Positions 32,574 to 40,934 of a DNA stretch of 64,000 bases are shown one piece after another. Location: contig CAXPZW010000009.1 in assembly GCA_964221845.1 (NCBI GenBank), positions 1 through 64,000 on the forward strand. The letters run 5' to 3'. Under the pieces are notes generated by a model, which saw nothing but the letters and a program-made list of their open reading frames with translations, was not told the origin of the DNA and made no database searches. Source of the DNA: CAXPZW01 sp964221845 (lineage in GTDB: Bacteria; Bacteroidota; Bacteroidia; Flavobacteriales_D; Sanyastnellaceae). A program made the position numbers and the translations under genes. The stretch's first letter is position 1, and each line of letters opens with the position of its first letter.

Positions 32574-33127
32574 GCACTTCAACCGTCCGGGATTACGACA
32601 CCCGAAAAAACCGCCGTTGGATCATCGTTGTTTCGATTCTCCTGGCCGGCGCTGTGACCGCCATGCAAATGGTCCCTGCCATTCCCTTGCCCGAAGGCAT
32701 GAAAGGCTTTTTCGACAGCCTGCCCACCTTCAACGCTGCCATCAATGGCACCACCTTCTTTGTGTTGATTGCATCACTGGTGGCCATCAAGCTCAAGAAC
32801 ATCAAGCTGCACCGCCAGTTGATCATGGCCGCCATGGTGCTGAGCGTGCTGTTTCTGCTGAGCTACGTGGGGTACCACATCACCCACGAAGAAGCGCGCT
32901 ACCCCAAAGACGCGCCCAACCGCACGTTGTACTTGATCATCCTCAACTCGCACATTGTACTCAGCGGCATCATTGTGCCCCTGGTACTGCACACGTTTGT
33001 GCGCGGCATCAGCATGAAGGTGGAAAAGCACCGCAAGCTCGCCAAGCTCACCCTGCCGATTTGGTTGTATGTGACCGCCACAGGGGTGATTGTGTACTTC
33101 ATGATCCGTCCGTACTACGGCTTCTGA
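32570..33127 (+). CDS. DUF420 membrane protein (CtaM-like oxidase assembly factor)
   Basis: The 185-residue protein has about five membrane helices with DUF420-type histidines in SYVGYHITHEEARY and IILNSHIVLSGIIVPLVLHTF. Related CtaM proteins are needed for cytochrome oxidase maturation in Firmicutes. The location at the end of a COX/SCO operon, overlapping SCO by 4 nt, supports the same role. Confidence 0.92.
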   Translation: MSTSTVRDYDTRKNRRWIIVVSILLAGAVTAMQMVPAIPLPEGMKGFFDSLPTFNAAINGTTFFVLIASLVAIKLKNIKLHRQLIMAAMVLSVLFLLSYVGYHITHEEARYPKDAPNRTLYLIILNSHIVLSGIIVPLVLHTFVRGISMKVEKHRKLAKLTLPIWLYVTATGVIVYFMIRPYYGF

Positions 33128-33129
33128 AC

Positions 33130-33137
33130 TACCTTTG
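33130..33137 (+). promoter_or_regulatory. -7 box (TACCTTTG) for small CxxC membrane protein
   Basis: An exact TAnnTTTG match starts 3 nt after the DUF420 stop and ends 4 nt before the ATG, so the last gene of the block may have its own leaderless transcript. Confidence 0.65.
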
Positions 33138-33141
33138 AAAC

Positions 33142-33396
33142 ATGAAGCGAATTACAACTCTCCTCGCCCTCGCACTTGCCCTGACTCTGACTGTTCCCGC
33201 AGACGCCCAATGCGCCATGTGTAAGCTCAACGCCGAAAGCGCGAGCGAAACCGTGGATGCTGGCATTGGCCGCGGCCTCAACAACGGGATCCTCTATTTG
33301 ATGGGCATTCCTTACTTGCTGTTGGGCATTGGCGCCTTTGCATTCTGGCGCCACCGCCAAATGTCAGCGGGCACCGACACCGGCGCTTCGGCATAG
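33142..33396 (+). CDS. Small membrane protein with N-terminal CxxC
   Basis: The 84-residue product has a signal peptide (cleavage near ADA-QC), a mature N terminus QCAMCKLNAES with a CxxC pair, a conserved-looking GLNNGILYLMGIPYLLLG membrane segment and a short tail. I recall similar small proteins after oxidase-assembly genes in Bacteroidota, but no function is known. A role in metal or heme handling is inference from the CxxC and context. Confidence 0.85.
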   Translation: MKRITTLLALALALTLTVPADAQCAMCKLNAESASETVDAGIGRGLNNGILYLMGIPYLLLGIGAFAFWRHRQMSAGTDTGASA

Positions 33397-33482
33397 TTTC
33401 TGCACCCTCAGGCGGAGACTTACATCCACACGTAAACCTTTTTCAGAGGTTTGCGTAACCTGTAGAAAACCGCCTTATATCG

Positions 33483-34199
33483 ATGAAACATCTGGCATCA
33501 AGCATCCTGCTGATGGCCCTGTGTGCTTCGGCCTCGGCCCAGTTCACCCAAGAACGCCGCATCAGCGAAAACGAGCCCTATGTGGTACGCCAGGAAATGC
33601 ACCTGAGTGTGACCGACGCGTCCACCATGGAACCGGTCAATGCCGACGTGCTGATCAAAGGACTCAACCCCCTAAAAACCGTAGAACTCGAAGCCGTGGC
33701 CGACACCACCTTCGAGATCAAGAATTACCGGCTCTACACCGTGAGTTGTGTGGAAAAGGGCTTCATGTATTACAACGCCAAATTCTGGCCGTCTGAAGCC
33801 CAGACCCACGAGCAAGCCGTAGAGCTCAAGCCCATTGCGATGGGACTCAAGACAGACATCCGCGACATCACGTTCCTCGGCGACAAAACCGAGATCTACC
33901 ACAAATCCAAGCCCACCCTCCAGGAACTTATCGATTGGATGACCCTGAACCCCACGGTGAAGATTGCAGTGATCGGCCACGTCAACGGACCCGAGAACAA
34001 CAAGTCTCAGAAATTCTACAACAAGGCCTCCACCATGCGGGCCAAAACCATCGTGGATTACCTGGTTTCACAGGGCATTGATAAGGAACGACTCGAAGCC
34101 AAAGGCGCGGGCAATACCGAAATGCTCTTTCCCAAGCCCAAAACCGATTGGGAACACGAAGCCAACCGACGCATTGAAATTGAGGTGGTAGGCCTGTAG
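33483..34199 (+). CDS. OmpA-family outer-membrane protein
   Basis: The 238-residue product has a signal peptide (cleavage near ASA-QF). A middle beta-rich domain (about residues 35-125) may be a carboxypeptidase-regulatory-like fold. The C-terminal OmpA-like peptidoglycan-binding domain shows IAVIGHVNGPENNKSQ, RAKTIVDYLVSQGID and ANRRIEIEVVG. It likely tethers the outer membrane to peptidoglycan. A strong terminator follows the gene. Confidence 0.88.
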   Translation: MKHLASSILLMALCASASAQFTQERRISENEPYVVRQEMHLSVTDASTMEPVNADVLIKGLNPLKTVELEAVADTTFEIKNYRLYTVSCVEKGFMYYNAKFWPSEAQTHEQAVELKPIAMGLKTDIRDITFLGDKTEIYHKSKPTLQELIDWMTLNPTVKIAVIGHVNGPENNKSQKFYNKASTMRAKTIVDYLVSQGIDKERLEAKGAGNTEMLFPKPKTDWEHEANRRIEIEVVGL

Positions 34200-34227
34200 G
34201 CTCCCCCCAGCCGATTAACAGTATTTG

Positions 34228-34264
34228 AACGGGCAGCACGTATTCGCGCGCTGCCCGTTTGTTA
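34228..34264 (+). terminator. Rho-independent terminator after OmpA-family gene
   Basis: A perfect 10-bp stem (AACGGGCAGC with GCTGCCCGTT), a 12-nt loop and a TGTT tail. The tail overlaps the start of the tolC promoter box. Confidence 0.7.
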
Positions 34265-34270
34265 TGTTTG
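34263..34270 (+). promoter_or_regulatory. -7 box (TATGTTTG) for tolC-like operon
   Basis: An exact TAnnTTTG match 21 nt before the ATG at 34292, placed directly behind the upstream terminator. Confidence 0.6.
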
Positions 34271-34291
34271 CTTCAGCGCAAATTCCCAATC

Positions 34292-35716
34292 ATGACCCGT
34301 CTATTTGCCTTGGCCTGCCTGCTTGGCGCGACCCTGACCGCCGCAGCACAAGAGCCATGGGACCTCCGCAAATGTGTCGAACACGCCTTCGAACACAACC
34401 TGACCATCCGCCAGGCCGCACTCGGCGTACAAACCGCAGAAATCGGCATGACCGAAGCCCGTGGGCAAACCCTGCCCAACTTGAACGGCCAGGCGTCCCA
34501 CGGTTACAACTGGGGCCAGACCATTGACCCGTTCACCAACACCTTCGCCACCGAACGCATCCAGAGCAACAACTTTGGATTGAGCACCGGCATGACCCTG
34601 TTCAATGGGCTCCGCACGCTCAACACCATTCGCCAGAGCGATGCCGAGTTTGCGCGCAGCCAGGCCGATTTGGCCACCTCCCAAAACGCCATGGCGTTGA
34701 CCGTGGCCACCGCGTATTTGACCATCCTGCTCAACGAGGAGTTCTACAACGTGTCCAAGGCCAACGTAAACGCCTCGCAGCAGCAAGTGAACCGCATCCG
34801 CACCCTGGTCGAGGCCGGCCAGCTGCCCGAAGGCAACCTGGCTGACATTGAGGCCCAACTCTACTTGGACGAGGCCAACATGATCCAAAGCGAAAACCAA
34901 GTCCAACTCGCCTACCTGAACCTGACCCAGCTCTTGCAACTCACCCCGCAGGAAGCCGAGCAGTTTGAAATCGCGCGCCCCGACCTGGATGCCTTGGGCG
35001 ATGTGCAGCTCTTGCCAGACGCAACCGCTGCCGTATCGTACGCCGTACAGAACTTCCCCCAAATCCGCAGCGCAGAAACCGGCGTGCTCAGTGCCGAGTA
35101 CGGCATGGCCATGGCCAAATCGGGCCGCTACCCTTCGCTGTTTGTGAACTACAGCTACGGAACTGGATATTCGGGAGCACGTCAAGTAGGCGTGGGTGAC
35201 CCGGTGCTGGAAACCTTCTTGATTGGGGCCACCGCCAGTGGCGAAGAAGTGTACAGCGCGCAATTCACCTTCAACGAGTTTGAGACCAAGCCGTTTGCCG
35301 ACCAGTTCTCTGACAACCTGAACCAATCGCTGTTCTTCTCGTTGCAAGTGCCGATTTTCAACCGCTTCCAAGTGCGCAGCCAAATCCAGCGCGCAGAAAT
35401 CGGGTTGCAATCCGCAGCACTGAACCTAGAGCAGCAACGTCAAACCTTGTCTCAGGACGTGGAACGCGCCTACGCGGATGCCCGCGCCGCACGCAAAACC
35501 ATGGCTGCAGCTGAAAAAGCACTCGGCGCCAGCCAAACCGCCTTCGAATATGCCGAGGTGCGTTTTGAAGAAGGGGTGTCCAACGTGGTGGACTACAACG
35601 CTGCGCGCATCCGCCGCGACAACGCTCAGGCCGACTTCCTGCGCAGCCGCTACGACTACATCTTCAAAGCGAAGGTGCTCGACTTTTACATGGGCCAACC
35701 CATTAACTTGCAGTAA
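34292..35716 (+). CDS. TolC-family outer-membrane efflux protein
   Basis: From the ATG at 34292 the product is 474 residues with a signal peptide (cleavage near TAAA-QE). It shows the coiled-coil duplication of TolC channels, for example LRKCVEHAFEHNLTIRQAALGVQ near the start and a matching repeat in the second half. It forms the outer-membrane duct of efflux or type I export. The adaptor gene follows 10 nt downstream. No inner-membrane pump is adjacent. Confidence 0.95.
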   Translation: MTRLFALACLLGATLTAAAQEPWDLRKCVEHAFEHNLTIRQAALGVQTAEIGMTEARGQTLPNLNGQASHGYNWGQTIDPFTNTFATERIQSNNFGLSTGMTLFNGLRTLNTIRQSDAEFARSQADLATSQNAMALTVATAYLTILLNEEFYNVSKANVNASQQQVNRIRTLVEAGQLPEGNLADIEAQLYLDEANMIQSENQVQLAYLNLTQLLQLTPQEAEQFEIARPDLDALGDVQLLPDATAAVSYAVQNFPQIRSAETGVLSAEYGMAMAKSGRYPSLFVNYSYGTGYSGARQVGVGDPVLETFLIGATASGEEVYSAQFTFNEFETKPFADQFSDNLNQSLFFSLQVPIFNRFQVRSQIQRAEIGLQSAALNLEQQRQTLSQDVERAYADARAARKTMAAAEKALGASQTAFEYAEVRFEEGVSNVVDYNAARIRRDNAQADFLRSRYDYIFKAKVLDFYMGQPINLQ

Positions 35717-35726
35717 TCACGCCCGC

Positions 35727-37061
35727 ATGAAACGCTACGCTCTGCTTGCGGCCGCTGCCCTGGTTCTGGGGAGTTGCGGCCAGAAAAAAACCTCGCTGAC
35801 CACCGAACAGGTGGAACGCCGCACTCTGGTGGAAACCGTCAGCGCCAGCGGCAAAATCCAACCCGAAACTGAGGTCAAAATCACCTCGGAAGTCTCGGGA
35901 CAGATCATTGACCTACCGGTCAAAGAAGGCGACCTGGTGCGCAAAGGCGACTTGCTGCTCCAAATCAACCCCGACCTCTACGAGGCGGCGGTCAACCGGG
36001 GCATGGCCGCGCTGAACACCTCGCGTTCCAACCTGGCCAATGCCAAGGCCAGAGGTGCGCAGGCTCGTGCCCAGTTTCAAGTGCAGGAGCTCAACTTCGC
36101 CCGCAGCGAAAAGCTCTTCAACCAAGGCGCCATCTCCCAAAGCGAATGGGACAACGCCCAATCGTCCTTCCAAGTGGCGCAAGCCGAAGTGGAAGCCGCC
36201 GACCAAAGCGTGATGAGCGCTGAGTTTGCCATCCAGAGCTCACAAGCCACACTCAAGGAAGCCCAAGACAACCTGCGCCGTACCACCATTGTGGCGCCGC
36301 AAGACGGCACCGTTACAGCACTGACCAAGGAAGTCGGTGAGACTGTACTTGGCAACCAAATGATGGCCGGTGAAACCATCATGAAGATATCCCAGCTGGG
36401 GCTCATGGAAGTGAATGTGGAGGTCAACGAAAGCGACATTGTACGCGTGGCGTTAGGCGACACCGCCACCGTTGAAGTGGACGCCTACCAAGACGAAGTG
36501 TTCAAAGGCGTGGTGACCGAAATCGGCAACACAGCGCTCAACTCGCTCAACGGCATGGCCCTAAGCATGGACCAAGTGACCAACTTCTCGGTCAAGATTC
36601 GCATCCTGGCCGAGTCGTACAACCACCTGTGTCCAGGTGACAGCAGTTTGTGCGTTCCCTTCCGCCCAGGCATGAGCGCCACTGTAGAGGTGGAAACCGA
36701 ACGCGCCACCGACGTAGTCACCGTGCCCATCCGCGCCATCAGCACCCGCCAAGACACCTTGGGCAGCGATGCCATGGCCCGCTTCAAAGCACGCCGCGAG
36801 GCCGAAGCCACCGGAGAAGACATCGAGCCCTTTGTAGTCGCCTTTGTAGCCAACAAGGCCAAGGGCGTTGTGGACATGCGCGTGCTGGAAACCGGTGTCC
36901 AAGACAGCCGACACATCCAAATCCTCAGCGGATTGGAAGAAGGCGAGGAAGTGGTGACTGGCCCTTACGTAGAAGTTTCCAAAAACCTTTCGGACGGCAC
37001 CGAAGTGGAGTTCTCGGGCGGACGAGACCGCGACAAAGACTCCGAAGAACAGGAAGACTAA
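35727..37061 (+). CDS. MacA/HlyD-type periplasmic efflux adaptor
   Basis: From the ATG at 35727 the product is 444 residues with a lipobox (LVLGSC). The lipoyl-like half motifs (VSGQIIDLPVKEGDLVRKGDLLLQI and TTIVAPQDGTVT) flank a long alpha-helical hairpin rich in Ala, Gln and Glu. The C-terminal barrel and membrane-proximal domain follow, ending in a strongly charged tail. This is the MacA-type adaptor layout, usually paired with a MacB ABC permease. Here tsaB follows instead with a one-base overlap (TAATG). Confidence 0.94.
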   Translation: MKRYALLAAAALVLGSCGQKKTSLTTEQVERRTLVETVSASGKIQPETEVKITSEVSGQIIDLPVKEGDLVRKGDLLLQINPDLYEAAVNRGMAALNTSRSNLANAKARGAQARAQFQVQELNFARSEKLFNQGAISQSEWDNAQSSFQVAQAEVEAADQSVMSAEFAIQSSQATLKEAQDNLRRTTIVAPQDGTVTALTKEVGETVLGNQMMAGETIMKISQLGLMEVNVEVNESDIVRVALGDTATVEVDAYQDEVFKGVVTEIGNTALNSLNGMALSMDQVTNFSVKIRILAESYNHLCPGDSSLCVPFRPGMSATVEVETERATDVVTVPIRAISTRQDTLGSDAMARFKARREAEATGEDIEPFVVAFVANKAKGVVDMRVLETGVQDSRHIQILSGLEEGEEVVTGPYVEVSKNLSDGTEVEFSGGRDRDKDSEEQED

Positions 37062-37744
37062 TGGCCTCCATCCTCTGTTTGGAAACCAGCACCAAGATGT
37101 GTTCGGTAGCCCTGAGCACTGCCGATGGCGTGCGGGCGTGCCGCAACCATCGTGAAGCAGGCTATAGCCACGCCGAAAAGCTCCATGTGCTGATCCAAGA
37201 GGTATTGGACGAGGCCGGACTGACCGCCCGTGATCTGGACGCAGTGGCCGTAGCAAAAGGCCCCGGCTCCTTCACCGGCCTGCGCATTGGCGTGAGCACC
37301 GCCAAAGGGTTGGCCTACGCCTGGAACACCCCGCTGCTCACCTGCACATCACTGGAAGTACTGGCTGACGGTGCACGCGCCGACGGTGAATCCGCTGAGG
37401 TAATTGTGGGCATGCTCGATGCCCGACGCATGGAGGTGTACACCCAATCCTATGAACAAGACTCAGCTACCGACACCTTGCGTGCGTTGGTAGTGGAAGA
37501 CGGCGCGTTTGACCACCTGCACGGGCGTACCGTACATTTCTGCGGCGACGGCGCGCTCAAATGCGCTGATCTGCTCGGCCGCGAAGGCTGGAGTTTTGCA
37601 GAACGCTTTCCAGAAGCGCGCCACATGCACGCGCGCATGCAACACACCTACGCCGCCGCGCGTTTTGAAGACGTGGCCTACTTTGAGCCCTTCTACCTCA
37701 AGGACTTCATTGCAGGCAAACCCAAACCCTCACCTTTTGTGTGA
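37061..37744 (+). CDS. tsaB: tRNA threonylcarbamoyladenosine biosynthesis protein TsaB
   Basis: The 227-residue protein has the ASKHA-fold start ILCLETSTKMCSVAL and the TsaB hallmark VAVAKGPGSFTGLRIGVSTAKGLAYA near residues 62-87. TsaB partners TsaD (and TsaE) in making the t6A modification of ANN-decoding tRNAs. Its start shares one base with the adaptor stop. TsaD is not in the window. Confidence 0.95.
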   Translation: MASILCLETSTKMCSVALSTADGVRACRNHREAGYSHAEKLHVLIQEVLDEAGLTARDLDAVAVAKGPGSFTGLRIGVSTAKGLAYAWNTPLLTCTSLEVLADGARADGESAEVIVGMLDARRMEVYTQSYEQDSATDTLRALVVEDGAFDHLHGRTVHFCGDGALKCADLLGREGWSFAERFPEARHMHARMQHTYAAARFEDVAYFEPFYLKDFIAGKPKPSPFV

Positions 37745-37761
37745 GCCAATTAGAGCAACCC

Positions 37762-38175
37762 ATGAGAACCGCATTCCTGTTTTCGGCCCTGGCCGCTTTG
37801 CTGTTGACCGCCTGCCGCGATACGACCTCGGAGGTACCCTTGGTTTCGGTGGATTTTCAAATCAACGTCAACGAACCCGCCTTTTTTGACCTGGCTGCCC
37901 CTACCGGATGGCTGTACGCTACTGGCGGCTCACGCGGCATCATCATCTACCGCAATTCCCAAGACGAATTCACGGCGCTTGATCGCCACGCCACCTACGA
38001 CATCCAAGCCGGGTGTGCCGTAACCGTGGCCGATGACGGCGTGATCCTGGACGACCCGTGTTCGGACTCGCAGTGGTTAATCATCGACGGTTCGGTGGTG
38101 ACTGCGCCGGCCAACCAGCCGCTCAAGCAGTACCGCACCTCATTCAACGATCCGTACCTGCGGGTGTTTAACTGA
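37762..38175 (+). CDS. Rieske-like lipoprotein lacking cluster ligands
   Basis: From the ATG at 37762 the product is 137 residues with a lipobox (ALLLTAC). The mature part resembles a Bacteroidota lipoprotein family with a Rieske-like fold (GGSRGIIIYR, FTALDR, then PLKQYRT and LRVFN at the C terminus). The positions where the family carries paired Cys/His ligands read LDRHATYDIQAGCAV and DDPCSDSQWL, so a [2Fe-2S] cluster is unlikely. It lies 17 nt after tsaB and is followed by a bidirectional terminator. Confidence 0.75.
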   Translation: MRTAFLFSALAALLLTACRDTTSEVPLVSVDFQINVNEPAFFDLAAPTGWLYATGGSRGIIIYRNSQDEFTALDRHATYDIQAGCAVTVADDGVILDDPCSDSQWLIIDGSVVTAPANQPLKQYRTSFNDPYLRVFN

Positions 38176-38193
38176 CCCCGCATTTCAAGACAT

Positions 38194-38227
38194 AAAAAAA
38201 GCCCCGCCGAAGCGGGGCTTTTTGTTT
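38194..38227. terminator. Bidirectional rho-independent terminator
   Basis: A GCCCCGC stem pairs with GCGGGGC around a 4-nt CGAA loop, flanked by an A tract on the left and a T tract on the right. It can serve both the lipoprotein gene (+) and ahcY (-). Confidence 0.85.
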
Positions 38228-38244
38228 GACGCACAGTGTGCGGA

Positions 38245-39555
38245 TCAGTAACGGTAAGTCTCGGGCTTGTAAGGACCTTCTACTTTCACACCGATGTACT
38301 CGGCTTGTTCAGCAGACAGTTCTTCGAGCTCTACGCCGATTTTGGCGAGGTGCAAACGCGCCACCTTCTCGTCGAGGTGCATGGGCAGCGTGTACACTTT
38401 GTTCTCGTAAGCTGAGGCGTTGTTCCAGAGCTCGATTTGAGCCATGGTTTGGTTGGTGAAGGAGTTGGACATCACGAACGATGGGTGACCAGTAGCACAG
38501 CCCAAGTTCACCAGACGGCCTTCGGCCAGCAAGATGATGTCGTTGCCGTTCACGTTGTACATATCCACCTGGGGCTTGACCGTATCCTTGGTGTTGCCGT
38601 GGTTGTCGTTCAACCAAGCTACGTCGATCTCGTTGTCGAAGTGGCCGATGTTACACACGATGGCTTTGTCCTTCATGTTTTCGAAGTGACGGCCGGTGAT
38701 GATGTCTTTGTTACCGGTGGCGGTAACTACGATGTCGGCATGTTTTACCGCGTCGTCCATCTTCATCACTTGGAAGCCTTCCATGGCAGCTTGCAGGGCG
38801 CAAATCGGATCGATTTCGGTCACGATTACGCGGCAGCCGGCGTTGCGGAGCGACTCAGCCGAGCCTTTACCTACATCACCAAAGCCTGCTACAACAGCCA
38901 CTTTACCTGCCATCATCACGTCGGTAGCGCGACGGATCGCATCTACACAGCTCTCGCGGCAGCCATACTTGTTGTCGAACTTCGACTTGGTTACCGAGTC
39001 GTTTACGTTGATCGCGGGCATCGGCAGGGTGCCGTTTTTCTCGCGCTCGTACAGACGCAGTACACCGGTGGTGGTTTCTTCAGAGATACCGCGGATGCCC
39101 GCAGCCATTTCTGGGTGTTTGTCGAGGATGACGTTGGTGAGGTCACCGCCGTCGTCGAGGATCATGTTGAGGGGCTCGTCGCCGAACATGAGGGTTTGCT
39201 CAATGCACCACTCGTACTCTTCTTCGGTCAGGCCTTTCCATGCGAACACGGGAACGCCCGCAGCAGCGATGGCCGCAGCAGCGTGATCCTGGGTTGAGAA
39301 GATGTTGCACGAAGACCAGCGAACGTCAGCACCGAGTTCCACGAGGGTCTCGATGAGTACTGCGGTTTGAATGGTCATGTGCAGGCATCCAGCAACGCGG
39401 GCGCCTTTGAGGGGTTTGCTAGCGCCGAATTCTTCGCGCAGTGCCATCAAGCCGGGCATCTCTGCCTCGGCGAGGATGATCTCCTTGCGGCCGAAGTCCG
39501 CGAGGGTCATGTCTTTGACTTTGTAGTCTGTAGAAGTTGCCACTTGAGTCGTCAT
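38245..39555 (-). CDS. ahcY: Adenosylhomocysteinase (S-adenosyl-L-homocysteine hydrolase)
   Basis: From the ATG at 39555 the product is 436 residues. It has N-terminal DYKVKDMTLADFGRKEI, the SAH-site block SCNIFSTQDHAAAAIA, and the NAD-binding VVAGFGDVGKGSAESL. It splits SAH into homocysteine and adenosine, recycling the methyl cycle. The C-terminal KVEGPYKPETYRY is typical. The open frame extends to 39753, but that part is low-complexity non-homologous sequence. The TATCTTTG box at 39599-39606 lies 43 nt upstream of the start. Confidence 0.97.
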   Translation of the reverse strand: MTTQVATSTDYKVKDMTLADFGRKEIILAEAEMPGLMALREEFGASKPLKGARVAGCLHMTIQTAVLIETLVELGADVRWSSCNIFSTQDHAAAAIAAAGVPVFAWKGLTEEEYEWCIEQTLMFGDEPLNMILDDGGDLTNVILDKHPEMAAGIRGISEETTTGVLRLYEREKNGTLPMPAINVNDSVTKSKFDNKYGCRESCVDAIRRATDVMMAGKVAVVAGFGDVGKGSAESLRNAGCRVIVTEIDPICALQAAMEGFQVMKMDDAVKHADIVVTATGNKDIITGRHFENMKDKAIVCNIGHFDNEIDVAWLNDNHGNTKDTVKPQVDMYNVNGNDIILLAEGRLVNLGCATGHPSFVMSNSFTNQTMAQIELWNNASAYENKVYTLPMHLDEKVARLHLAKIGVELEELSAEQAEYIGVKVEGPYKPETYRY

Positions 39556-39598
39556 GAACGTGGATGTAAATGTTTCGCTCTTCACAGGAAAAGCGGTG

Positions 39599-39606
39599 CA
39601 AAGATA
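39599..39606 (-). promoter_or_regulatory. -7 box (TATCTTTG) for ahcY
   Basis: An exact TAnnTTTG match on the minus strand. It predicts a 5' leader of about 35-40 nt, longer than most in this window. Confidence 0.6.
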
Positions 39607-39894
39607 GGTTTTCCTTGGGGGAAGGCCTTGGTTTTGGGATGTAACAGATGTGAATGGGGTGTGTTCGGCCTGTTGTCGAAAACTGCACTGGCCCGCGTCC
39701 GGTTTGCGCGAGGGTCCCCCCCGCGGGCCTCGGCCCCTCGCCCCCACCACCACTCACCAGCCGTCTGTCTCTCGACGTTCGACGCCGGAAAGTTCCCAGC
39801 CTCACCCCACATTTCCCAGCCACCCCCCACTTGACTTTGTGGATGGTGGAGCCCGCTTTGTGGATGACCTTGACACGCCCTGTGGCCTACCGCC

Positions 39895-39902
39895 TACATT
39901 TG
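39895..39902 (+). promoter_or_regulatory. -7 box (TACATTTG) for phosphopantetheinyl transferase
   Basis: An exact match ends 4 nt before the ATG. A TTG at 39870-39872 lies 22 nt upstream, within the spacing known for Flavobacterium -33 elements. Confidence 0.75.
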
Positions 39903-39906
39903 CACC

Positions 39907-40518
39907 ATGCCCCAAGTTGCAGCATACCACTTCCCGGGTAACACCACCTTGCGTCTGTGGCGCACCACCGAGTCCTTCGAAGACTTGCAAGCCCGCTTTG
40001 CCCGCGAAGGCGATGCCGAGAAGCACGCCGTCATCAAACTCGGCAAGCGCAAGCGCGAATGGTTGGGGCTGCAATACTTGCTGCGCACCCACCCCACTGC
40101 GCTTGAACTGACCTATGCCGAAACCGGCAAGCCCATCTTGCCAACCGGGCACATCACCCTCTCGCATTGCGAGGAGTACATCGGTATGGTCACCAGCGAT
40201 TTGCCCGTGGGCCTCGACATCCAATCGCCCACGCCTCAACTCAACCGCATCCGCACCAAGTTCTGCCGGGCCGACGAGCTCGAAGCTGCTGACATCGCCC
40301 CCGACCCTTTGGGCCTGCTGACGCGCATTTGGTCGGCCAAAGAAGCCCTGTTCAAGATCTACGGGACCGACGTCGACTTCCGCGAGGAGATGGCCTACAG
40401 CACCGAAGAGCAAGACCACATCTTCTTGCTCAAGCACGGAGGCATGGTGCGCCACGAGCTCTTCACCGAAAAGCATGCGGACATGTGGATGACCCTGTGC
40501 CTGTACCTCGGAGGTTAA
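39907..40518 (+). CDS. 4'-phosphopantetheinyl transferase superfamily protein
   Basis: The 203-residue protein has Sfp-type landmarks: ITLSHCEEYIGMV, VGLDIQSPTPQL and IWSAKEALFKIYG, with acidic and basic residues for Mg-CoA binding. It transfers phosphopantetheine from CoA to carrier proteins. No carrier-protein or polyketide genes are nearby, so the target is unknown; fatty-acid acyl carrier protein is the default guess. Confidence 0.92.
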   Translation: MPQVAAYHFPGNTTLRLWRTTESFEDLQARFAREGDAEKHAVIKLGKRKREWLGLQYLLRTHPTALELTYAETGKPILPTGHITLSHCEEYIGMVTSDLPVGLDIQSPTPQLNRIRTKFCRADELEAADIAPDPLGLLTRIWSAKEALFKIYGTDVDFREEMAYSTEEQDHIFLLKHGGMVRHELFTEKHADMWMTLCLYLGG

Positions 40519-40571
40519 TGCAGGGTTATGTTTCGACTGTTGGAGGGCACTGAGGCCACAACCAATACATC

Positions 40572-40842
40572 ATGCGCGAAAACGCCTCGGCAGCCTCCAA
40601 GGAATGGCCGCCAACCTGCTCTCCGAAGCCAAAGTGATGAACTTCCTCGGCTTGGACTCAGATGGCATGATGGACAAGGTGAAAGACATGCTGGCCAGCT
40701 GCTCGATGCTGTGAAAGATGGCGCGTCTTACACCGATATCGAAAAGGACACCATGGCACACATCCGCGACAACTACAAGTGGACCGATGCTGCCGATGAG
40801 CAGTTCCGCAACGAAATCCGCAAGTGGGCTGCTACCAAGTAA
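40572..40842 (+). pseudogene. Frameshifted small protein gene
   Basis: Two overlapping frames each hold a plausible half of one protein. One frame reads GMAANLLSEAKVMNFLGLDS then DKVKDML (from about 40601). After a shift near 40691-40705 another frame continues QLLDAVKDGASYTDIEKDT then WTDAADEQFRNEIRKWAATK, ending at 40842. Together they resemble a small soluble Bacteroidota protein of about 90-100 residues that I recall but cannot name. A strong terminator follows. A sequencing indel or genuine decay would both explain it, and the N terminus may need a second shift. Confidence 0.6.
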
Positions 40843-40861
40843 GCACCGCTTATACCTTTTG

Positions 40862-40893
40862 AAAACGCCTCCATATGGGGACGTTTTTTGTTT
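40862..40893 (+). terminator. Rho-independent terminator after frameshifted gene
   Basis: An 11-bp imperfect stem (AAAACGCCTCC with GGGGACGTTTT) and a T-rich tail, 20 nt after the frame ends. Confidence 0.7.
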
Positions 40894-40934
40894 CTGGCAG
40901 GGTGATTTTGCCCAAAAGCCTGTACCATTGATGC

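Larger units (their letters stand above)
39556..39906. other. Divergent intergenic region between ahcY and phosphopantetheinyl transferase
   Basis: This 351-nt region holds the ahcY -7 box (39599-39606), the transferase -7 box (39895-39902), a C-rich stretch around 39716-39751, and a direct repeat CTTTGTGGATG at 39835-39845 and 39856-39866. No convincing coding sequence is seen. Confidence 0.65.

Noticed and set aside
33431..33455. Hairpin (CGTAAACCT with AGGTTTGCG) before the OmpA-family gene
   Set aside because: It has no T tract and may only be a leader structure; not called as a terminator.
38245..39753. Extended 5' end of ahcY to 39753
   Set aside because: The extra 66 residues are GC-skewed, low-complexity and unlike AhcY; the start at 39555 gives normal length.
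40528..40842. Single open reading frame of 104 residues on the plus strand
   Set aside because: Its first half reads as noise while the alternative frame shows a better continuation; treated as part of a frameshifted gene instead.
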